Positions 1-8,748 of a DNA stretch of 12,859 nucleotides are shown in pieces (the stretch's first letter is position 1; the number at the start of each line of letters is the position of its first letter). A program made the translations under genes and the position numbers. Source of the DNA: Gemmatimonadota bacterium (GTDB taxonomy: Bacteria > Gemmatimonadota > Gemmatimonadetes > Gemmatimonadales > GWC2-71-9); the NCBI GenBank assembly GCA_003221985.1, contig QHUQ01000201.1, forward strand, positions 1-12,859. Direction: 5' to 3'. Below the pieces are notes generated by a model that saw only the letters and a program-made list of their open reading frames with translations, was not told the origin of the DNA and made no database searches.

Positions 1-1069
1 AAATGCCCTTCAGTACCTCGGCCACGGTGCGGCCGTCGATGGTGAGCGCATCGCCGTGCAACACGCCGTTGGCGAGCAGGATGCTCATGACCTGCGGGAT
101 TCCGCCCGCCCGATGCAGGTCGGTCGCGACATAGCGCCCCGACGGCTTGAGGTCGCACAGCACCGGGACGCGCTTGCGCACCGGTTCGAAGTCGTCGAGT
201 GCGAGCTGCACACCTGCCGCTCGCGCGATTGCCAAAAGATGGAGCACCGCGTTCGTGGAGCCGCCGATCGCCATGACCACCGCGATCGCGTTCTCGAACG
301 CCTTCCTTGTCAGGATGCTGCGCGGCAGCCGCCGCGCGTGCACAGCCTGGTACAGCACCTCGGCGGCGTGCGCGGCGTTATCGGCCGTTTCCTGATCCTC
401 CGCGGCCATCGTCGAGGAGTACGGCAGGCTCATCCCCATCGCCTCGATCGCCGCCGACATCGTGTTCGCCGTGAACATGCCCCCGCACGAGCCCGCGCCC
501 GGACAGGCGCGGCGCTCGATCTCGAGCAGCTCGTCCTGCGGCATGCGCCCCGCCCCGGCCGCCCCTACCGCTTCGAACACGCTCACGACCGTGAGGTCGC
601 GCCCCTGGTGGTGACCCGGCTTGATCGTGCCGCCGTAGACGAAGATCGCGGGAATATCGAGCCGCGCGATCGCGATCATTGCGCCGGGCATGTTCTTGTC
701 ACAGCCGCCGATCGCGAGCAACCCGTCCATGCGCTGCGCGCCGCACGCCGTCTCGATCGAGTCGGCGATCACCTCGCGCGACACCAGGGAGTAGCGCATC
801 CCTTCCGTGCCCATCGAAATGCCGTCGCTGACGGTTATCGTCCCGAATGTTTGCGGCATCGCGCCGGCCTGCCGCAGCGCCTGTTCGGCGCGGCGCGCGA
901 ACCGGTCGAGCCCGGCGTTGCAGGGCGTGATCGTGCTGTGGGCGCTCGCGATCCCGACGATCGGCTTCGCGAAGTCGCCGTCCTTGAACCCCACGGCGCG
1001 CAGCATCGCGCGGTTGGGCGCGCGCTCGAGCCCCTCGGTCACCGCTCGGCTGCGGAAATTGTCGCTCAC
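1..1069 (-). CDS. ilvD: Dihydroxy-acid dehydratase (IlvD), C-terminal part cut by window edge
   Basis: Dehydrates 2,3-dihydroxy-isovalerate and 2,3-dihydroxy-3-methylvalerate to the 2-keto acids, the last shared step before transamination to Val and Ile and the branch point to Leu. About 356 codons are present, in one open frame from the start to the window edge; the family is about 560 residues, so roughly 200 C-terminal residues lie beyond the left end. Visible Fe-S ligand motifs are [15 protein letters not shown] and [16 protein letters not shown], plus the later GGSTNAVLH block, all typical of the IlvD/Edd family. I chose the GTG start at 1069-1067 because it overlaps the leuB stop as GTGA and gives the usual N-terminus ([20 protein letters not shown]). 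A later in-frame ATG at 1006 would cut off conserved residues. IlvD rather than 6-phosphogluconate dehydratase is supported by the operon context. Confidence 0.96.
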   Translation of the reverse strand, partial: MSDNFRSRAVTEGLERAPNRAMLRAVGFKDGDFAKPIVGIASAHSTITPCNAGLDRFARRAEQALRQAGAMPQTFGTITVSDGISMGTEGMRYSLVSREVIADSIETACGAQRMDGLLAIGGCDKNMPGAMIAIARLDIPAIFVYGGTIKPGHHQGRDLTVVSVFEAVGAAGAGRMPQDELLEIERRACPGAGSCGGMFTANTMSAAIEAMGMSLPYSSTMAAEDQETADNAAHAAEVLYQAVHARRLPRSILTRKAFENAIAVVMAIGGSTNAVLHLLAIARAAGVQLALDDFEPVRKRVPVLCDLKPSGRYVATDLHRAGGIPQVMSILLANGVLHGDALTIDGRTVAEVLKGI

Positions 1070-2157
1070 GAAAGCCCCTCGAGCGCTTCGGCCAGAATGA
1101 ATTCGGCGATGCGCGCGCCCATTTCCGCCGTCCCGATCCACGATTCGCCCGCCAGGGCGAGATCACGCGTGCGCGCACCGCCGTCGAGGGCCGCCGCGAC
1201 CGCGTCGTCCACGGCAGCGGCCGCCTCCGGAAGCTGCAAGCCATGACGCAGCAGCATGGCCGCGGTGGAAATCGCCCCTATGGGGTTCGCCACGTCGCGG
1301 CCCGCGAGCGGCGGCGCCGAGCCGTGCACCGGCTCGAACAAGCCGGGCCCGGGGGGGGGACCGAGCGACGCCGAGGGGAGCAGACCGAGTGAGCCGGCGA
1401 GGACGGCCGCTTCATCGCTAAGGATGTCGCCGAACATGTTCTCCGTGAGGAGCACGTCCAGTGACGCCGGATCGGTGACCAGCCGCATCGCGGCGGTGTC
1501 GACGTACGAATGTTCGAGCCGGACGTCCGGGTAGTCGCGCGCGACCTGCGTGACGGTCTCGCGCCACAACTGCGATACCTCGAGCACGTTCGCCTTGTCC
1601 ACCGATGTGACCAGCCGCCGGCGGCTCCTGGCGGCGTCGAACGCCACGCGCGCGACGCGCTCGATCTCGGCGGCGGTATACGCCAGGGTGTTCACGGCGC
1701 TTTTCCCGTTACGCCCGCGCGGCTCTCCATAGTAGAGCCCGCCCGTCAGCTCGCGCACGACGAGCAGATCGACGCCGCGCAGCCGGTCGGCTTTGAGCGG
1801 CGAGCACCCCAGCAGCGCCGGATGAACGGCCACCGGCCGCAGGTTGGCAAACACTTTCAGCAGCTTGCGCAAGGCGAGCAGGCCGGTCTCGGGGCGCAGC
1901 TCGCGAGGCGCACCATCGAGCGCGGGATCTCCTACCGCGCCGAGCAGCACGGCATCGCTGTGTGCAACGGCGGCGCGTGTCGCGGGTGGCAGCGGATCGT
2001 TGGCCGCCGCGACGGCCGCCGCACCCACGGGGAACGTCGTGAACGTGAAGCGAAGGTCGAACCGTTCGCCGACCGCCTCGAGCGCGCGCACAGCCTGCGC
2101 GGTCACTTCCGGCCCGATCCCGTCGCCCGGCAGCACCGCTATCGAGTAGGTCTTCAT
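1066..2157 (-). CDS. leuB: 3-isopropylmalate dehydrogenase (LeuB)
   Basis: Oxidatively decarboxylates 3-isopropylmalate to 2-ketoisocaproate with NAD+, the last committed leucine step; cytosolic, normally a homodimer. The 363-residue length is normal. Visible motifs: N-terminal [22 protein letters not shown] (substrate Arg/Tyr loop), SVDKANVLE (catalytic Lys and Asp from the partner subunit), [20 protein letters not shown] (metal Asp residues) and [11 protein letters not shown] near the cofactor site. The ATG overlaps the leuD stop as ATGA, and the TGA stop overlaps the GTG of ilvD, so translation is probably coupled through the trio. One oddity: the loop before GLFEPVHG reads LGPPPGPG, encoded by a run of nine C on the coding strand. 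The usual LGEGGPG-like loop is about one residue shorter. The frame is intact on both sides of the run. Confidence 0.97.
   Translation of the reverse strand: MKTYSIAVLPGDGIGPEVTAQAVRALEAVGERFDLRFTFTTFPVGAAAVAAANDPLPPATRAAVAHSDAVLLGAVGDPALDGAPRELRPETGLLALRKLLKVFANLRPVAVHPALLGCSPLKADRLRGVDLLVVRELTGGLYYGEPRGRNGKSAVNTLAYTAAEIERVARVAFDAARSRRRLVTSVDKANVLEVSQLWRETVTQVARDYPDVRLEHSYVDTAAMRLVTDPASLDVLLTENMFGDILSDEAAVLAGSLGLLPSASLGPPPGPGLFEPVHGSAPPLAGRDVANPIGAISTAAMLLRHGLQLPEAAAAVDDAVAAALDGGARTRDLALAGESWIGTAEMGARIAEFILAEALEGLS
1351..1359. repeat. Homopolymer of nine G/C inside leuB
   Basis: Nine consecutive G on the plus strand (C on the coding strand), flanked by further G/C. It encodes three Pro in the loop before the conserved GLFEPVHG motif. 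The frame is open through it as written. Such a run is slippage-prone during replication and sequencing. Confidence 0.9.
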
Positions 2158-2723
2158 GGATGGCTCCGCTCGTACGCCGCGATGCTCGGCTCCTCGAGCA
2201 GCGTACGCCCGATTTCGTCGAGACCGCGCAGCAACAGCTCGCGGCCGTAGGCGTCAGCACTGAAAGACGTGGAGAACCCCTGCTCATCCGACACGCGGAG
2301 CTCGGCGAGATCCACGACGAGCTCGTAATTGCCGCGCGCGGCATTACGCATCAGGATGTCGACCTCACCGGCCGGCAACCGCACCGGCAGGACGCCGTTG
2401 CGGTAGCAGTTGGCGGTGAAGATGTCGGCGAACGACGGCGCGATGATGGCGCGGAATCCGTACTGCGCGAGCGCCCACACGGCGTGCTCGCGCGAGGACC
2501 CGCAACCGAAGTTCGGACCCGTCAACAGAATCGTCGCCCCCTGCGCAGCGGGACGATTGAGCTCGAAGTCCGGGTTGGAGCGCCAATCGAAGAAGAGGCT
2601 CGCCGCAAATCCGGTGCGCTCGACGCCTTTCAGGAACTGCTTGGGGACAATCTGGTCGGTATCGACGTTGGCGCGCGGCAACGCCGCGACTTTGCCCCGG
2701 TGGCGCACGAACGGTGTCACCAT
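2154..2723 (-). CDS. leuD: 3-isopropylmalate dehydratase small subunit (LeuD)
   Basis: Small (swivel-domain) subunit of isopropylmalate isomerase, which works with LeuC to convert 2-isopropylmalate to 3-isopropylmalate. The 189-residue length is usual for bacterial LeuD. Visible motifs: [14 protein letters not shown] near the N-terminus, FFDWR, and the signature [17 protein letters not shown] followed by [16 protein letters not shown], which shape the substrate-binding part of the active site. The ATG lies inside the end of leuC (7-nt overlap, ATGGTGA), and its TGA overlaps the leuB ATG. This matches the tight leuC-leuD pairing seen in many bacteria and is consistent with equal production of the two subunits. 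Confidence 0.97.
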   Translation of the reverse strand: MVTPFVRHRGKVAALPRANVDTDQIVPKQFLKGVERTGFAASLFFDWRSNPDFELNRPAAQGATILLTGPNFGCGSSREHAVWALAQYGFRAIIAPSFADIFTANCYRNGVLPVRLPAGEVDILMRNAARGNYELVVDLAELRVSDEQGFSTSFSADAYGRELLLRGLDEIGRTLLEEPSIAAYERSHP

Positions 2724-4108
2724 GCTCGCACGTCCACGAGGCGTCCCTCGATCGCGGCAGCCGCCGCCATGACGGGACTCATGAGATGCGTCCGCCCCCC
2801 GCGGCCCTGCCGGCCCTCAAAGTTGCGGTTCGACGTCGCGGCGCAGCGCTCGCCGGCGCCCAGCACGTCGGCGTTCATGCCGAGGCACATCGAGCAACCC
2901 GCGTTACGCCACTCGAATCCCGCTTCGCGAAACACGCGATCCAGTCCCTCCTGCTCCGCCTGCGCTTTGACGCGCTGCGACCCGGGCACCACCAGCGCGC
3001 GCACCCGCGACGCGACGTGCCGGCCCCGCACCACGTTGGCGGCCGCCCGCAGGTCCTCGATGCGCGCGTTGGTGCACGATCCGAGAAAGACTCGATCGAT
3101 CGGAATGCCTTCGAGCCGCGTACCGGGGACGAGGCCCATGTATTCGAGCGCGCGCTGCGCGGCCTCGCGCTCGGGTTCCGGCAGCTTCGCGGGATCGGGG
3201 ACACGCCCGCCGATGTCGGCGACCATCCCGGGTGTCGTTCCCCAGGTCACCTGGGGGCCGACTTGGGAAGCATCGAGCTGCACCTGCGTGTCGTAGGGCG
3301 CGCCCGGGTCGGAGCGCAGCGCGCGCCAGCGCTCGACCGCGCTCTTCCATGACTGACCGGTTGGGGCGCGCGGGCGGTCCTTGAGATAGGCGAACGTGAC
3401 CTCGTCGGGGGCGATCATCCCGGCGCGCGCGCCCGCCTCGATCGACATGTTGCACACCGTCATCCGCTCTTCCATCGAGAGCGCGCGGATCGCATCGCCG
3501 GTGTACTCGATCACATGACCCGCGGCGCCGGCCGTACCGATCTTTCCGATCAGCGCGAGAATCAGATCCTTCGCCGACACACCGGGCGCCCGGCTGCCGG
3601 TGATGCGGGCTTCGAGGTTCTTCGGCTTGGAGAGCACGATGCATTGCGTCGCCAGCACGTGCTCGACTTCGCTCGTGCCGATCCCCAGCGCGAATGCACC
3701 GAACGCGCCATGCGTCGAGGTATGGGAGTCGCCGCAGACGATCACCATGCCGGGCTGGGTCGCGCCCAACTCGGGGCCGATGACGTGCACGATGCCCTGC
3801 CCCGGCGACGTCAGGTCGAACAGCTCGACGCCGAAATCGCGCGCGTTCGTCCCCAGCGTGTCGAGCTGCAGCGCCGCGACGGGATCCGCGACCGCAACAG
3901 CACGCTCGCCGGTCGGAACGTTGTGGTCGACGGTTGCCAGCGTCCGCTCGGGACGACGCACGCGACGACCTTCGCGCCGCAGGCCGGCGAACGCCTGCGG
4001 CGACGTCACTTCGTGGACCAGGTGCAAATCGACGTAAAGCAGCGCCACGCCGTCTGCGAGCTGCTTCACGACGTGCGCATCCCACACGCGATCGAACAGC
4101 GTGGTCAC
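2717..4108 (-). CDS. leuC: 3-isopropylmalate dehydratase large subunit (LeuC)
   Basis: Catalytic, [4Fe-4S]-bearing subunit of isopropylmalate isomerase, in the aconitase superfamily. The 463 residues match the usual 460-470. Visible: N-terminal [56 protein letters not shown], cluster ligands in [13 protein letters not shown] and in [10 protein letters not shown], and the C-terminal [10 protein letters not shown] block followed by [13 protein letters not shown] chose the GTG at 4108-4106, which overlaps the ilvC stop as GTGA. The frame stays open a further 62 codons upstream, but that stretch only re-reads the end of ilvC in another frame and lacks LeuC similarity. It lies directly upstream of and overlaps leuD. 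Confidence 0.96.
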   Translation of the reverse strand: MTTLFDRVWDAHVVKQLADGVALLYVDLHLVHEVTSPQAFAGLRREGRRVRRPERTLATVDHNVPTGERAVAVADPVAALQLDTLGTNARDFGVELFDLTSPGQGIVHVIGPELGATQPGMVIVCGDSHTSTHGAFGAFALGIGTSEVEHVLATQCIVLSKPKNLEARITGSRAPGVSAKDLILALIGKIGTAGAAGHVIEYTGDAIRALSMEERMTVCNMSIEAGARAGMIAPDEVTFAYLKDRPRAPTGQSWKSAVERWRALRSDPGAPYDTQVQLDASQVGPQVTWGTTPGMVADIGGRVPDPAKLPEPEREAAQRALEYMGLVPGTRLEGIPIDRVFLGSCTNARIEDLRAAANVVRGRHVASRVRALVVPGSQRVKAQAEQEGLDRVFREAGFEWRNAGCSMCLGMNADVLGAGERCAATSNRNFEGRQGRGGRTHLMSPVMAAAAAIEGRLVDVRAW

Positions 4109-5172
4109 GCCCGAGCCGGCTCCCGCTCCGACTGCTTGGAGGCCGGCGCGCCTTTGGCCTTCGCGCGCTTCCCCTCCTCGGTCCACGGCATCATCGCCCG
4201 CAGCCGCGCTCCGACTTGCTCGATCGGATGCTGTTGTGCGGCCCGACGGAGCTCGTTGAACCGCGGCGAGCCTGCTCGTGCTTCCGCGATCCATTCCTTG
4301 GCGAATGCGCCACTGCGGATGTCCGCGAGCAGGCGCTTCATCTCTTCGCGCACGGCGGGGCTGATGACGCGCTCACCTCGGGTCAGATCACCGTATTCGG
4401 CGGTGTTGCTGATCGAATGCCGCATGAATCCGAGGCCGCCGCGATAGATGAGGTCGACGATCAGCTTCAGCTCGTGCAGACACTCGAAATAGGCCATCTC
4501 CGGCGCGTAGCCCGCCTCGGTCAACGTCTCGAACCCCGCCTGGATGAGCGCGGTAACGCCGCCGCACAGCACCGCCTGCTCGCCAAACAGGTCGGTCTCG
4601 GTCTCCTCGGCGAACGTCGTCCCGATGACGCCGGCGCGGGAGCAGCCGATCCCCGTCGCGTACGCGAGCGCATTGGGCAACGCCTTGCCGCTGGCGTCCT
4701 GATGCACCGCGACCAGCCCCGGCACGCCGCGCCCCGCCTGATACTCGCTGCGGACGAGATGCCCCGGTGACTTGGGGGCGATCATCGACACGTCGACGGC
4801 CGGCGGCGGCATGATTTCGCCGAAGTGAATGTTGAAGCCATGCGCGAACATCAGCGTCTTGCCGGCGCCAAGGGCTGGAGCGACGGCAGTCTCATAGACC
4901 GCGCGCTGCTCCTGGTCGGGCACGAGCATCATGATCACATCTCCCGCGCGCGCCGCGTCGGCGACGGGCCGCACCTCCAGGCCGTCCGCCACCGCCTGTT
5001 TCCAGGAGGCGCCGTTCGGCCGCAACCCGACGATGACGCGCGCACCGCTGTCGCGCAGGTTTTGCGCGTGCGCATGCCCCTGACTGCCGTAACCGATGAC
5101 GGAGTACACGCGATCGCGCAGCCGCGCCCGATCGGTGTCCGCCTCGTAGTAAACCCGCACCGCTGACGCCAT
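4105..5172 (-). CDS. ilvC: Ketol-acid reductoisomerase (IlvC), start at its own ribosome-binding site
   Basis: Isomerises and reduces 2-acetolactate or 2-aceto-2-hydroxybutyrate with NADPH and Mg2+ to the 2,3-dihydroxy acids. Starting at this ATG gives 355 residues, right for class I (short) KARI. Visible: Rossmann motif [19 protein letters not shown], the cofactor loop GLRPNGASW (Arg and Ser favour NADPH), [18 protein letters not shown], the metal site [12 protein letters not shown] and [17 protein letters not shown], and SNTAEYGD. This start is supported by a GGAGG four nt upstream and by the N-terminus [13 protein letters not shown], which resembles that of other KARIs. The same frame is open further upstream into ilvN, see the fused entry. 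The C-terminal tail is Lys/Ala-rich ([14 protein letters not shown]) and longer than usual. The stop overlaps the leuC GTG. Confidence 0.93.
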   Translation of the reverse strand: MASAVRVYYEADTDRARLRDRVYSVIGYGSQGHAHAQNLRDSGARVIVGLRPNGASWKQAVADGLEVRPVADAARAGDVIMMLVPDQEQRAVYETAVAPALGAGKTLMFAHGFNIHFGEIMPPPAVDVSMIAPKSPGHLVRSEYQAGRGVPGLVAVHQDASGKALPNALAYATGIGCSRAGVIGTTFAEETETDLFGEQAVLCGGVTALIQAGFETLTEAGYAPEMAYFECLHELKLIVDLIYRGGLGFMRHSISNTAEYGDLTRGERVISPAVREEMKRLLADIRSGAFAKEWIAEARAGSPRFNELRRAAQQHPIEQVGARLRAMMPWTEEGKRAKAKGAPASKQSEREPARA

Positions 5173-5469
5173 CGTGCCTCCGGAAAATGAGGATGAGTGT
5201 AGGGGCGCAGCATGCTGCGCCCCTACCGGAACACTCGTGATCGCCGCCTTCCTCACGCCGATCACATTTTCGATCAGGAGCACCAGGTTCTCCGCCGTCG
5301 CGTCATCTGCATCGATCTCACACGACATCCGCCAGACGCCCGGCGGGCCGTTCGAATCGACCGAGAGGCCGCGGATCGGCAGGTTCCGGCGCCTCAGCAC
5401 GCCGCACGCGCGCGCAAGGGTGAGGAGCTCACTGCTCATCAACACGGTCACGCAGCGTGCCGCGGTCAT
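4105..5469 (-). CDS. ilvN-ilvC: In-frame fusion: AHAS regulatory ACT subunit (IlvN/IlvM type) + ketol-acid reductoisomerase
   Basis: One uninterrupted 454-codon frame. Residues 1 to about 80 form a single ACT domain ([20 protein letters not shown], then [13 protein letters not shown] and [14 protein letters not shown]), as in short IlvM-type regulatory subunits of acetohydroxyacid synthase. These bind the catalytic subunit and mediate feedback by branched-chain amino acids. Residues about 81-99 are a low-complexity linker partly encoded by a 28-bp palindrome, and residue 100 is the usual IlvC Met. The ATG overlaps the ilvB stop as ATGA, so the ACT subunit is translationally coupled to its partner. 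There is no stop codon between the domains, so every ribosome finishing the ACT domain would continue into KARI; free IlvC could still be made from the internal GGAGG/ATG. Normally ilvN and ilvC are separate genes. A sequencing error that removed a stop cannot be excluded. Confidence 0.75.
   Translation of the reverse strand: MTAARCVTVLMSSELLTLARACGVLRRRNLPIRGLSVDSNGPPGVWRMSCEIDADDATAENLVLLIENVIGVRKAAITSVPVGAQHAAPLHSSSFSGGTMASAVRVYYEADTDRARLRDRVYSVIGYGSQGHAHAQNLRDSGARVIVGLRPNGASWKQAVADGLEVRPVADAARAGDVIMMLVPDQEQRAVYETAVAPALGAGKTLMFAHGFNIHFGEIMPPPAVDVSMIAPKSPGHLVRSEYQAGRGVPGLVAVHQDASGKALPNALAYATGIGCSRAGVIGTTFAEETETDLFGEQAVLCGGVTALIQAGFETLTEAGYAPEMAYFECLHELKLIVDLIYRGGLGFMRHSISNTAEYGDLTRGERVISPAVREEMKRLLADIRSGAFAKEWIAEARAGSPRFNELRRAAQQHPIEQVGARLRAMMPWTEEGKRAKAKGAPASKQSEREPARA
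5177..5181 (-). promoter_or_regulatory. Internal Shine-Dalgarno for ilvC
   Basis: GGAGG on the minus strand, four nt before the ilvC ATG (5172-5170) and inside the longer ilvN-ilvC frame. It is the main reason to believe IlvC is also made, or originally was made, as a separate protein. Confidence 0.75.
5199..5226. repeat. Perfect 28-bp palindrome between ilvN and ilvC
   Basis: GTAGGGGCGCAGCA followed immediately by its exact reverse complement. As RNA it would form a very stable hairpin of up to about 12 bp with a small loop. It lies 27 nt upstream of the ilvC start and is read in frame as [10 protein letters not shown] in the fused protein. No T-tract follows, so it is not a canonical terminator. 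It resembles a dispersed REP-like palindromic unit; whether other copies exist in the genome cannot be seen here. Confidence 0.85.
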
Positions 5470-7151
5470 ACCGGTGCCGCCTCGAGCGGCTCGGACAGCG
5501 ATCCGCCCGGCACGATCATCGGGAAGACGTTGGCTTCCTGCTCGATCACCAGCTCGACCAGCGCCGGCCCGCGTGCTTCATTCGCCTCGCGCAGCACATC
5601 GCGCACCTCGGCAGCATGCTTGACGCGCCACCCGGGAATCCCGTATGCGGCGGCCAGCTTTACGTAATCTGGACTCCAGATCGGCGTGTTCGAGTACCGC
5701 CCACCGTGGAAGAACTGCTGCCACTGCCGCACCATGCCGAGGTAGCCGTTGTTGAAGACCGCGAGCTTCACCTCGAGACCTTCCTGAATCATCGTCGCGA
5801 TCTCGGCCATGTTCATCTGGAATCCGCCGTCACCGGAGATGGCCCAGACCGACTCATCAGGGCGCGCGAGGTGCACGCCCATAGCCGCTGGTACGGCAAA
5901 CCCCATCGCTCCGAGACCGCCCGACGTGATGTGCGTGTTCGGCCGCTGGAACGGATAGCGCTGCGCTACCCACATCTGATGCTGCCCCACGTCCGACACG
6001 ATCGTGCATTCCCCGCCCGTGACCTCGGCGAGCGTCGCGAGGATCAATTCTGGTGACAGCCCGCCGGCGAACGCCTCCACGTGAGGCCGCATCAGCGCGG
6101 CGATCTCTCTGCGCCACGGCAGGCAGTTGCGGGGCGCGACCACGGCCAGCAACTGCTCCACGACACCGCGCGCGTCGCCGACGAGCCCTACGGCAACCGG
6201 GACATTGCGGCCGATCGCGGCGGCATCGATGTCGATGTGCACGATTTTGGCGCGCGGCGCGAACGTGGCCGTATTGCCGGTCACGCGGTCGTCGAACCGC
6301 ATCCCCACTCCGACGATCAGGTCCGCGGCCTGGATGGCCTTGTTGATGTGCACTTCGCCGTGCATCCCCGGCATGCCGAGGTGCAGCTCGTGTGCCTGGG
6401 GGAATGCGCTGATGCCGAGCAGCGTCGTGATCACCGGCATCCCGGCGCGCTCGGCGAGCTCGCGCACCGGCGCGTAGGCGCCGCTCACGATCACGCCATG
6501 ACCGATCATCAGCAACGGCCGCTCCGCCTGCGCGATCAGCTGCGCCACCTCGCGCAGCGTCGCGTCGGCCGGTGGCTCCGGGCTGGCGGCGTGTCCGCCA
6601 CTGCGGCGCGAGGGCTGCGGGCGTGTCCGGTACTCCGCTTTTTGATTCTGGACGTCCTTCGGCACGTCCACGAGCACCGGCCCGGGACGGCCTTCCAGCG
6701 CGATGGCCATCGCGTCGCGCACGTCGTCGGCCAGCTCTTCGACGTCGCGCACCAGGACGTTGTGCTTCGTGACCGGCATCGTCACGCCGACGACGTCGGT
6801 TTCCTGGAACGCGTCCCGTCCCAGCATCGGCCGGCCGACCTGGCCGGTGATCGCGAGGACCGGGGAGCTGTCCATGTGGGCCGTGGCGAGCCCCGTGACG
6901 AGATTGGTCGCGCCCGGTCCGGACGTCGCGACGCATACCCCGACGCGACCGCTCGCGCGCGCGTACCCGTCGGCGGCGTGGGCGGCGGCCTGTTCGTGGC
7001 GCACGAGCACGTGGCGCAGTGTTTTTTCGTGGCCGTGCAGCGCGTCGTAAAACGGCATGATGGCGCCGCCGGGATAGCCGAACATCACGTCGACTCCGGC
7101 CTCTACCAGTGTGCGTCGCAGGATCTGCGCGCCAGTCAGGAGCTCGGTCAT
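5466..7151 (-). CDS. ilvB: Acetohydroxyacid (acetolactate) synthase catalytic subunit (IlvB)
   Basis: TPP-dependent enzyme that condenses two pyruvates to 2-acetolactate, or pyruvate with 2-ketobutyrate to 2-aceto-2-hydroxybutyrate, the first common Val/Leu/Ile step. The 561 residues are normal. Visible: [20 protein letters not shown], the catalytic Glu53 in [47 protein letters not shown] (FAD/herbicide-site region), [12 protein letters not shown], and the TPP/Mg motif [15 protein letters not shown] ending in [12 protein letters not shown]. It has all three TPP-enzyme domains. It starts three nt after the leuA stop and overlaps the ACT-domain start by ATGA, the standard catalytic/regulatory pairing. 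Confidence 0.97.
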   Translation of the reverse strand: MTELLTGAQILRRTLVEAGVDVMFGYPGGAIMPFYDALHGHEKTLRHVLVRHEQAAAHAADGYARASGRVGVCVATSGPGATNLVTGLATAHMDSSPVLAITGQVGRPMLGRDAFQETDVVGVTMPVTKHNVLVRDVEELADDVRDAMAIALEGRPGPVLVDVPKDVQNQKAEYRTRPQPSRRSGGHAASPEPPADATLREVAQLIAQAERPLLMIGHGVIVSGAYAPVRELAERAGMPVITTLLGISAFPQAHELHLGMPGMHGEVHINKAIQAADLIVGVGMRFDDRVTGNTATFAPRAKIVHIDIDAAAIGRNVPVAVGLVGDARGVVEQLLAVVAPRNCLPWRREIAALMRPHVEAFAGGLSPELILATLAEVTGGECTIVSDVGQHQMWVAQRYPFQRPNTHITSGGLGAMGFAVPAAMGVHLARPDESVWAISGDGGFQMNMAEIATMIQEGLEVKLAVFNNGYLGMVRQWQQFFHGGRYSNTPIWSPDYVKLAAAYGIPGWRVKHAAEVRDVLREANEARGPALVELVIEQEANVFPMIVPGGSLSEPLEAAPV

Positions 7152-7154
7152 GGC

Positions 7155-8560
7155 CTACACTCCCCAGAAGTAACTGCTGCTCAGGGCCGCGGTCTCGAGC
7201 CCGTCGGCGTGATCCGCCTTGTTCAGCGCGTGCACCAAGGCGCGCGCGCCCGCTTCGACGATGTCGGTGGAGGCACCGTGCCCGCTGAGCGACTTGCCGT
7301 CGATGCGCACCTGCAGCACCACCCGGCCCAGGCTGTCGCGTCCCGGGGTGACCGATTGCACTGAGAGATCGAGCACCTCGATGGTGCGGCCGACGGCCTC
7401 ACCGATGGCGGCGAACGCCGCGGCGATCGGTCCGTTGCCGGTCGCGGTGGCTGCGCGATCGCGCATGCCGGGTCCCGCCATGCGTACTTCCGCCATGGCG
7501 GTCTCGGTGCCGCACGTCACCCGCAGGTAGGTGACGTTGTACACCTCGGGCGCGCGGTGGAATCCGTCGTGCAACAGGGTGAGCAGGTCTTCATCCAGGA
7601 TCTGCCGCTTTTTGTCGGCGAGCGCCGTGAACGCCTGGTACAGCTGGTCGAGCGTCGCGGCGTCGGGCTCGTAGCCCAGCTCGCGATAGCGGCGCTCCAG
7701 CGCATGCCGGCCGGAATGCTTGCCGAGCACGATGCTCGATCCGCCGGCGCCGACCGTTTCGGGCGCGATGATCTCGTACGTGAGCCCGTTCTGCAGCACG
7801 CCGTGCTGGTGAATCCCCGCTTCGTGCGCGAACGCATTGCGTCCAACGATCGCCTTGTTGGGCTGCGGGAAGACGCCGATCTCGTGCGACAAGAGCCGGC
7901 TGGTGCGGACGATCTCCCGGGGGTTCACGTGGCAGCGGAACGCGATGACTTGCGGCCGCGTGCGTCCCGCCATGACGATCTCCTCCAGCGCGGCGTTGCC
8001 CGCCCGCTCCCCGATGCCGTTCACCGTGCACTCGACCTGACCGGCACCGGCCTCGATCGCGGCCAGGGAATTGGCGACGGCGAGCCCGAGGTCATCGTGG
8101 CAGTGCGCGCTCAGCACCACCGTTTCGGTTTCGGGCACGCGCTCACGGACCGTTCGAAACAGCGCGCCGTATTCCGCCGGCGTCGTGTAGCCGACGGTGT
8201 CGGGCAGATTGATCGTCGTTGCCCCCTCCGCGACCGCGACCGCGACGACCCAACACAGGAACTCCAGGTCGCTGCGCGTGGCGTCCTCCGCCGAGAACTC
8301 CACGTCCGAGGTGTGCTGGCGGGCGCGGCGTACCGCGCTGCGGACGCGTTCGAGGCAGGCCGCGCGGTCGTTGCGCAGCTTCCGTGGACGCCGCGCAGAT
8401 CGCCTTGCGAGGCGGCGGGGAAGCCGGCTTCGATGACGTCCACGCCGAGCGCGTCGAGTTGCCGGGCGAGGCGCAGTTTGGCTTCCGGTGTCATCGCATT
8501 GCCGGGTGCCTGTTCGCCGTCGCGCAACGTGGTATCGAAGATGATGACATCCTTAGCCAT
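7155..8560 (-). pseudogene. leuA: 2-isopropylmalate synthase (LeuA) with internal deletion and frameshift
   Basis: LeuA condenses acetyl-CoA with 2-ketoisovalerate, the first leucine-specific step. Codons 1-59 (from ATG 8560; good SD AAGGGGG) carry [15 protein letters not shown] and [15 protein letters not shown] in one frame. From 8381 the protein continues in another frame as [13 protein letters not shown], then [26 protein letters not shown] (metal HxH), GIGERAGNAALEE, the C-terminal GHGASTDIVEA regulatory domain and the stop at 7155-7157. Compared with the remembered E. coli LeuA, about 50 residues are missing between GD-xxVH and KLR, including the block normally read as (R)IHTFIATS. Net loss is 3n+1 nt, hence the shift. 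Unshifted reading ends at 8111 after 149 residues. Two TIM-barrel strands are gone, so neither piece should be active. This is either a real lesion or an assembly/sequence error. Confidence 0.85.
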
Positions 8561-8581
8561 GGCTTCCCCCTTACCGCGGTG

Positions 8582-8616
8582 AAAAAAAAAGACCGCGAAC
8601 CTGATTAGGTCCGCGG
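8582..8616 (-). terminator. Intrinsic terminator (attenuator) before leuA
   Basis: On the minus strand CCGCGGACCT (8616-8607), loop AATC, AGGTTCGCGG (8602-8593), then TC and nine T (8590-8582). The stem is 10 bp with one G-U pair. It lies between the leader peptide and leuA, 21 nt before the leuA ATG, where a classical amino-acid attenuator belongs. The 3' arm could alternatively pair with ACCGCG at 8580-8575, enclosing the T-tract in a loop when antitermination wins. Confidence 0.92.
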
Positions 8617-8683
8617 CGCCGGTGCTGCTTCTGCGTTGTCGAGCGACTTCTTAGATCGTTACCTCCGCGCGCGCCACGAACCT
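8607..8683 (-). promoter_or_regulatory. Antiterminator helix of the leu-ilv attenuator
   Basis: AGGTTCGTGGCGC (8683-8671, inside leader codons 21-25) pairs with GCGCCGCGGACCT (8619-8607) over 13 consecutive positions, 11 Watson-Crick and 2 G-U. The downstream strand contains the whole 5' arm of the terminator, so the two helices exclude each other. The upstream strand mimics the terminator 3' arm (AGGTTCGTGG versus AGGTTCGCGG). Confidence 0.85.
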
Positions 8684-8743
8684 TCCCCTGAGCAGTGTAA
8701 GGCTCAGGAGTCCAAGGACCAGGAGAAGCAGCGCGAGCGACAT
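8651..8743 (-). CDS. leuL: Leucine-rich leader peptide of the leu-ilv operon
   Basis: A 30-residue peptide beginning MSLALLLLVLGLLSLTLL and ending RAEVTI, with 11 Leu among residues 3-18, plus Val at 9, 23, 28 and Ile at 30. Three of the Leu codons are CTT, which should be uncommon in such GC-rich genes. A GGAG lies 10 nt upstream of the ATG. The reading frame, the Leu cluster and the position before an antiterminator/terminator pair are those of a ribosome-mediated attenuation leader. Stalling in the Leu run would leave codons 21-25 free to form the antiterminator; translation through them would favour termination. Val23 lies within the antiterminator strand, so geometry favours leucine as the sensed amino acid. 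The peptide itself probably has no function. A tiny membrane peptide is the less likely alternative. Confidence 0.88.
   Translation of the reverse strand: MSLALLLLVLGLLSLTLLRGRFVARAEVTI
8685..8710 (-). promoter_or_regulatory. Hairpin in the leader coding region (possible pause site)
   Basis: CTCCTGAGC (8710-8702), loop CTTACACT, GCTCAGGGG (8693-8685): 9 bp with one G-U, ending one nt before the antiterminator strand. It occupies the position of the 1:2 / pause hairpin of classical attenuators, which halts RNA polymerase until the first ribosome arrives. Here it does not itself sequester the antiterminator strand. Its pause role is inferred. Confidence 0.6.
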
Positions 8744-8748
8744 TGAGG

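Noticed and set aside
56..1246. Long open frame on the plus strand opposite ilvD
   Set aside because: Arg/His/Ala-rich antisense shadow of a GC-rich gene; the minus-strand frame carries the IlvD motifs.
8111..8303. Programmed frameshifting to rescue leuA
   Set aside because: About 50 conserved residues are missing, so changing frame cannot restore the protein; no slippery heptamer was noticed at the junction.
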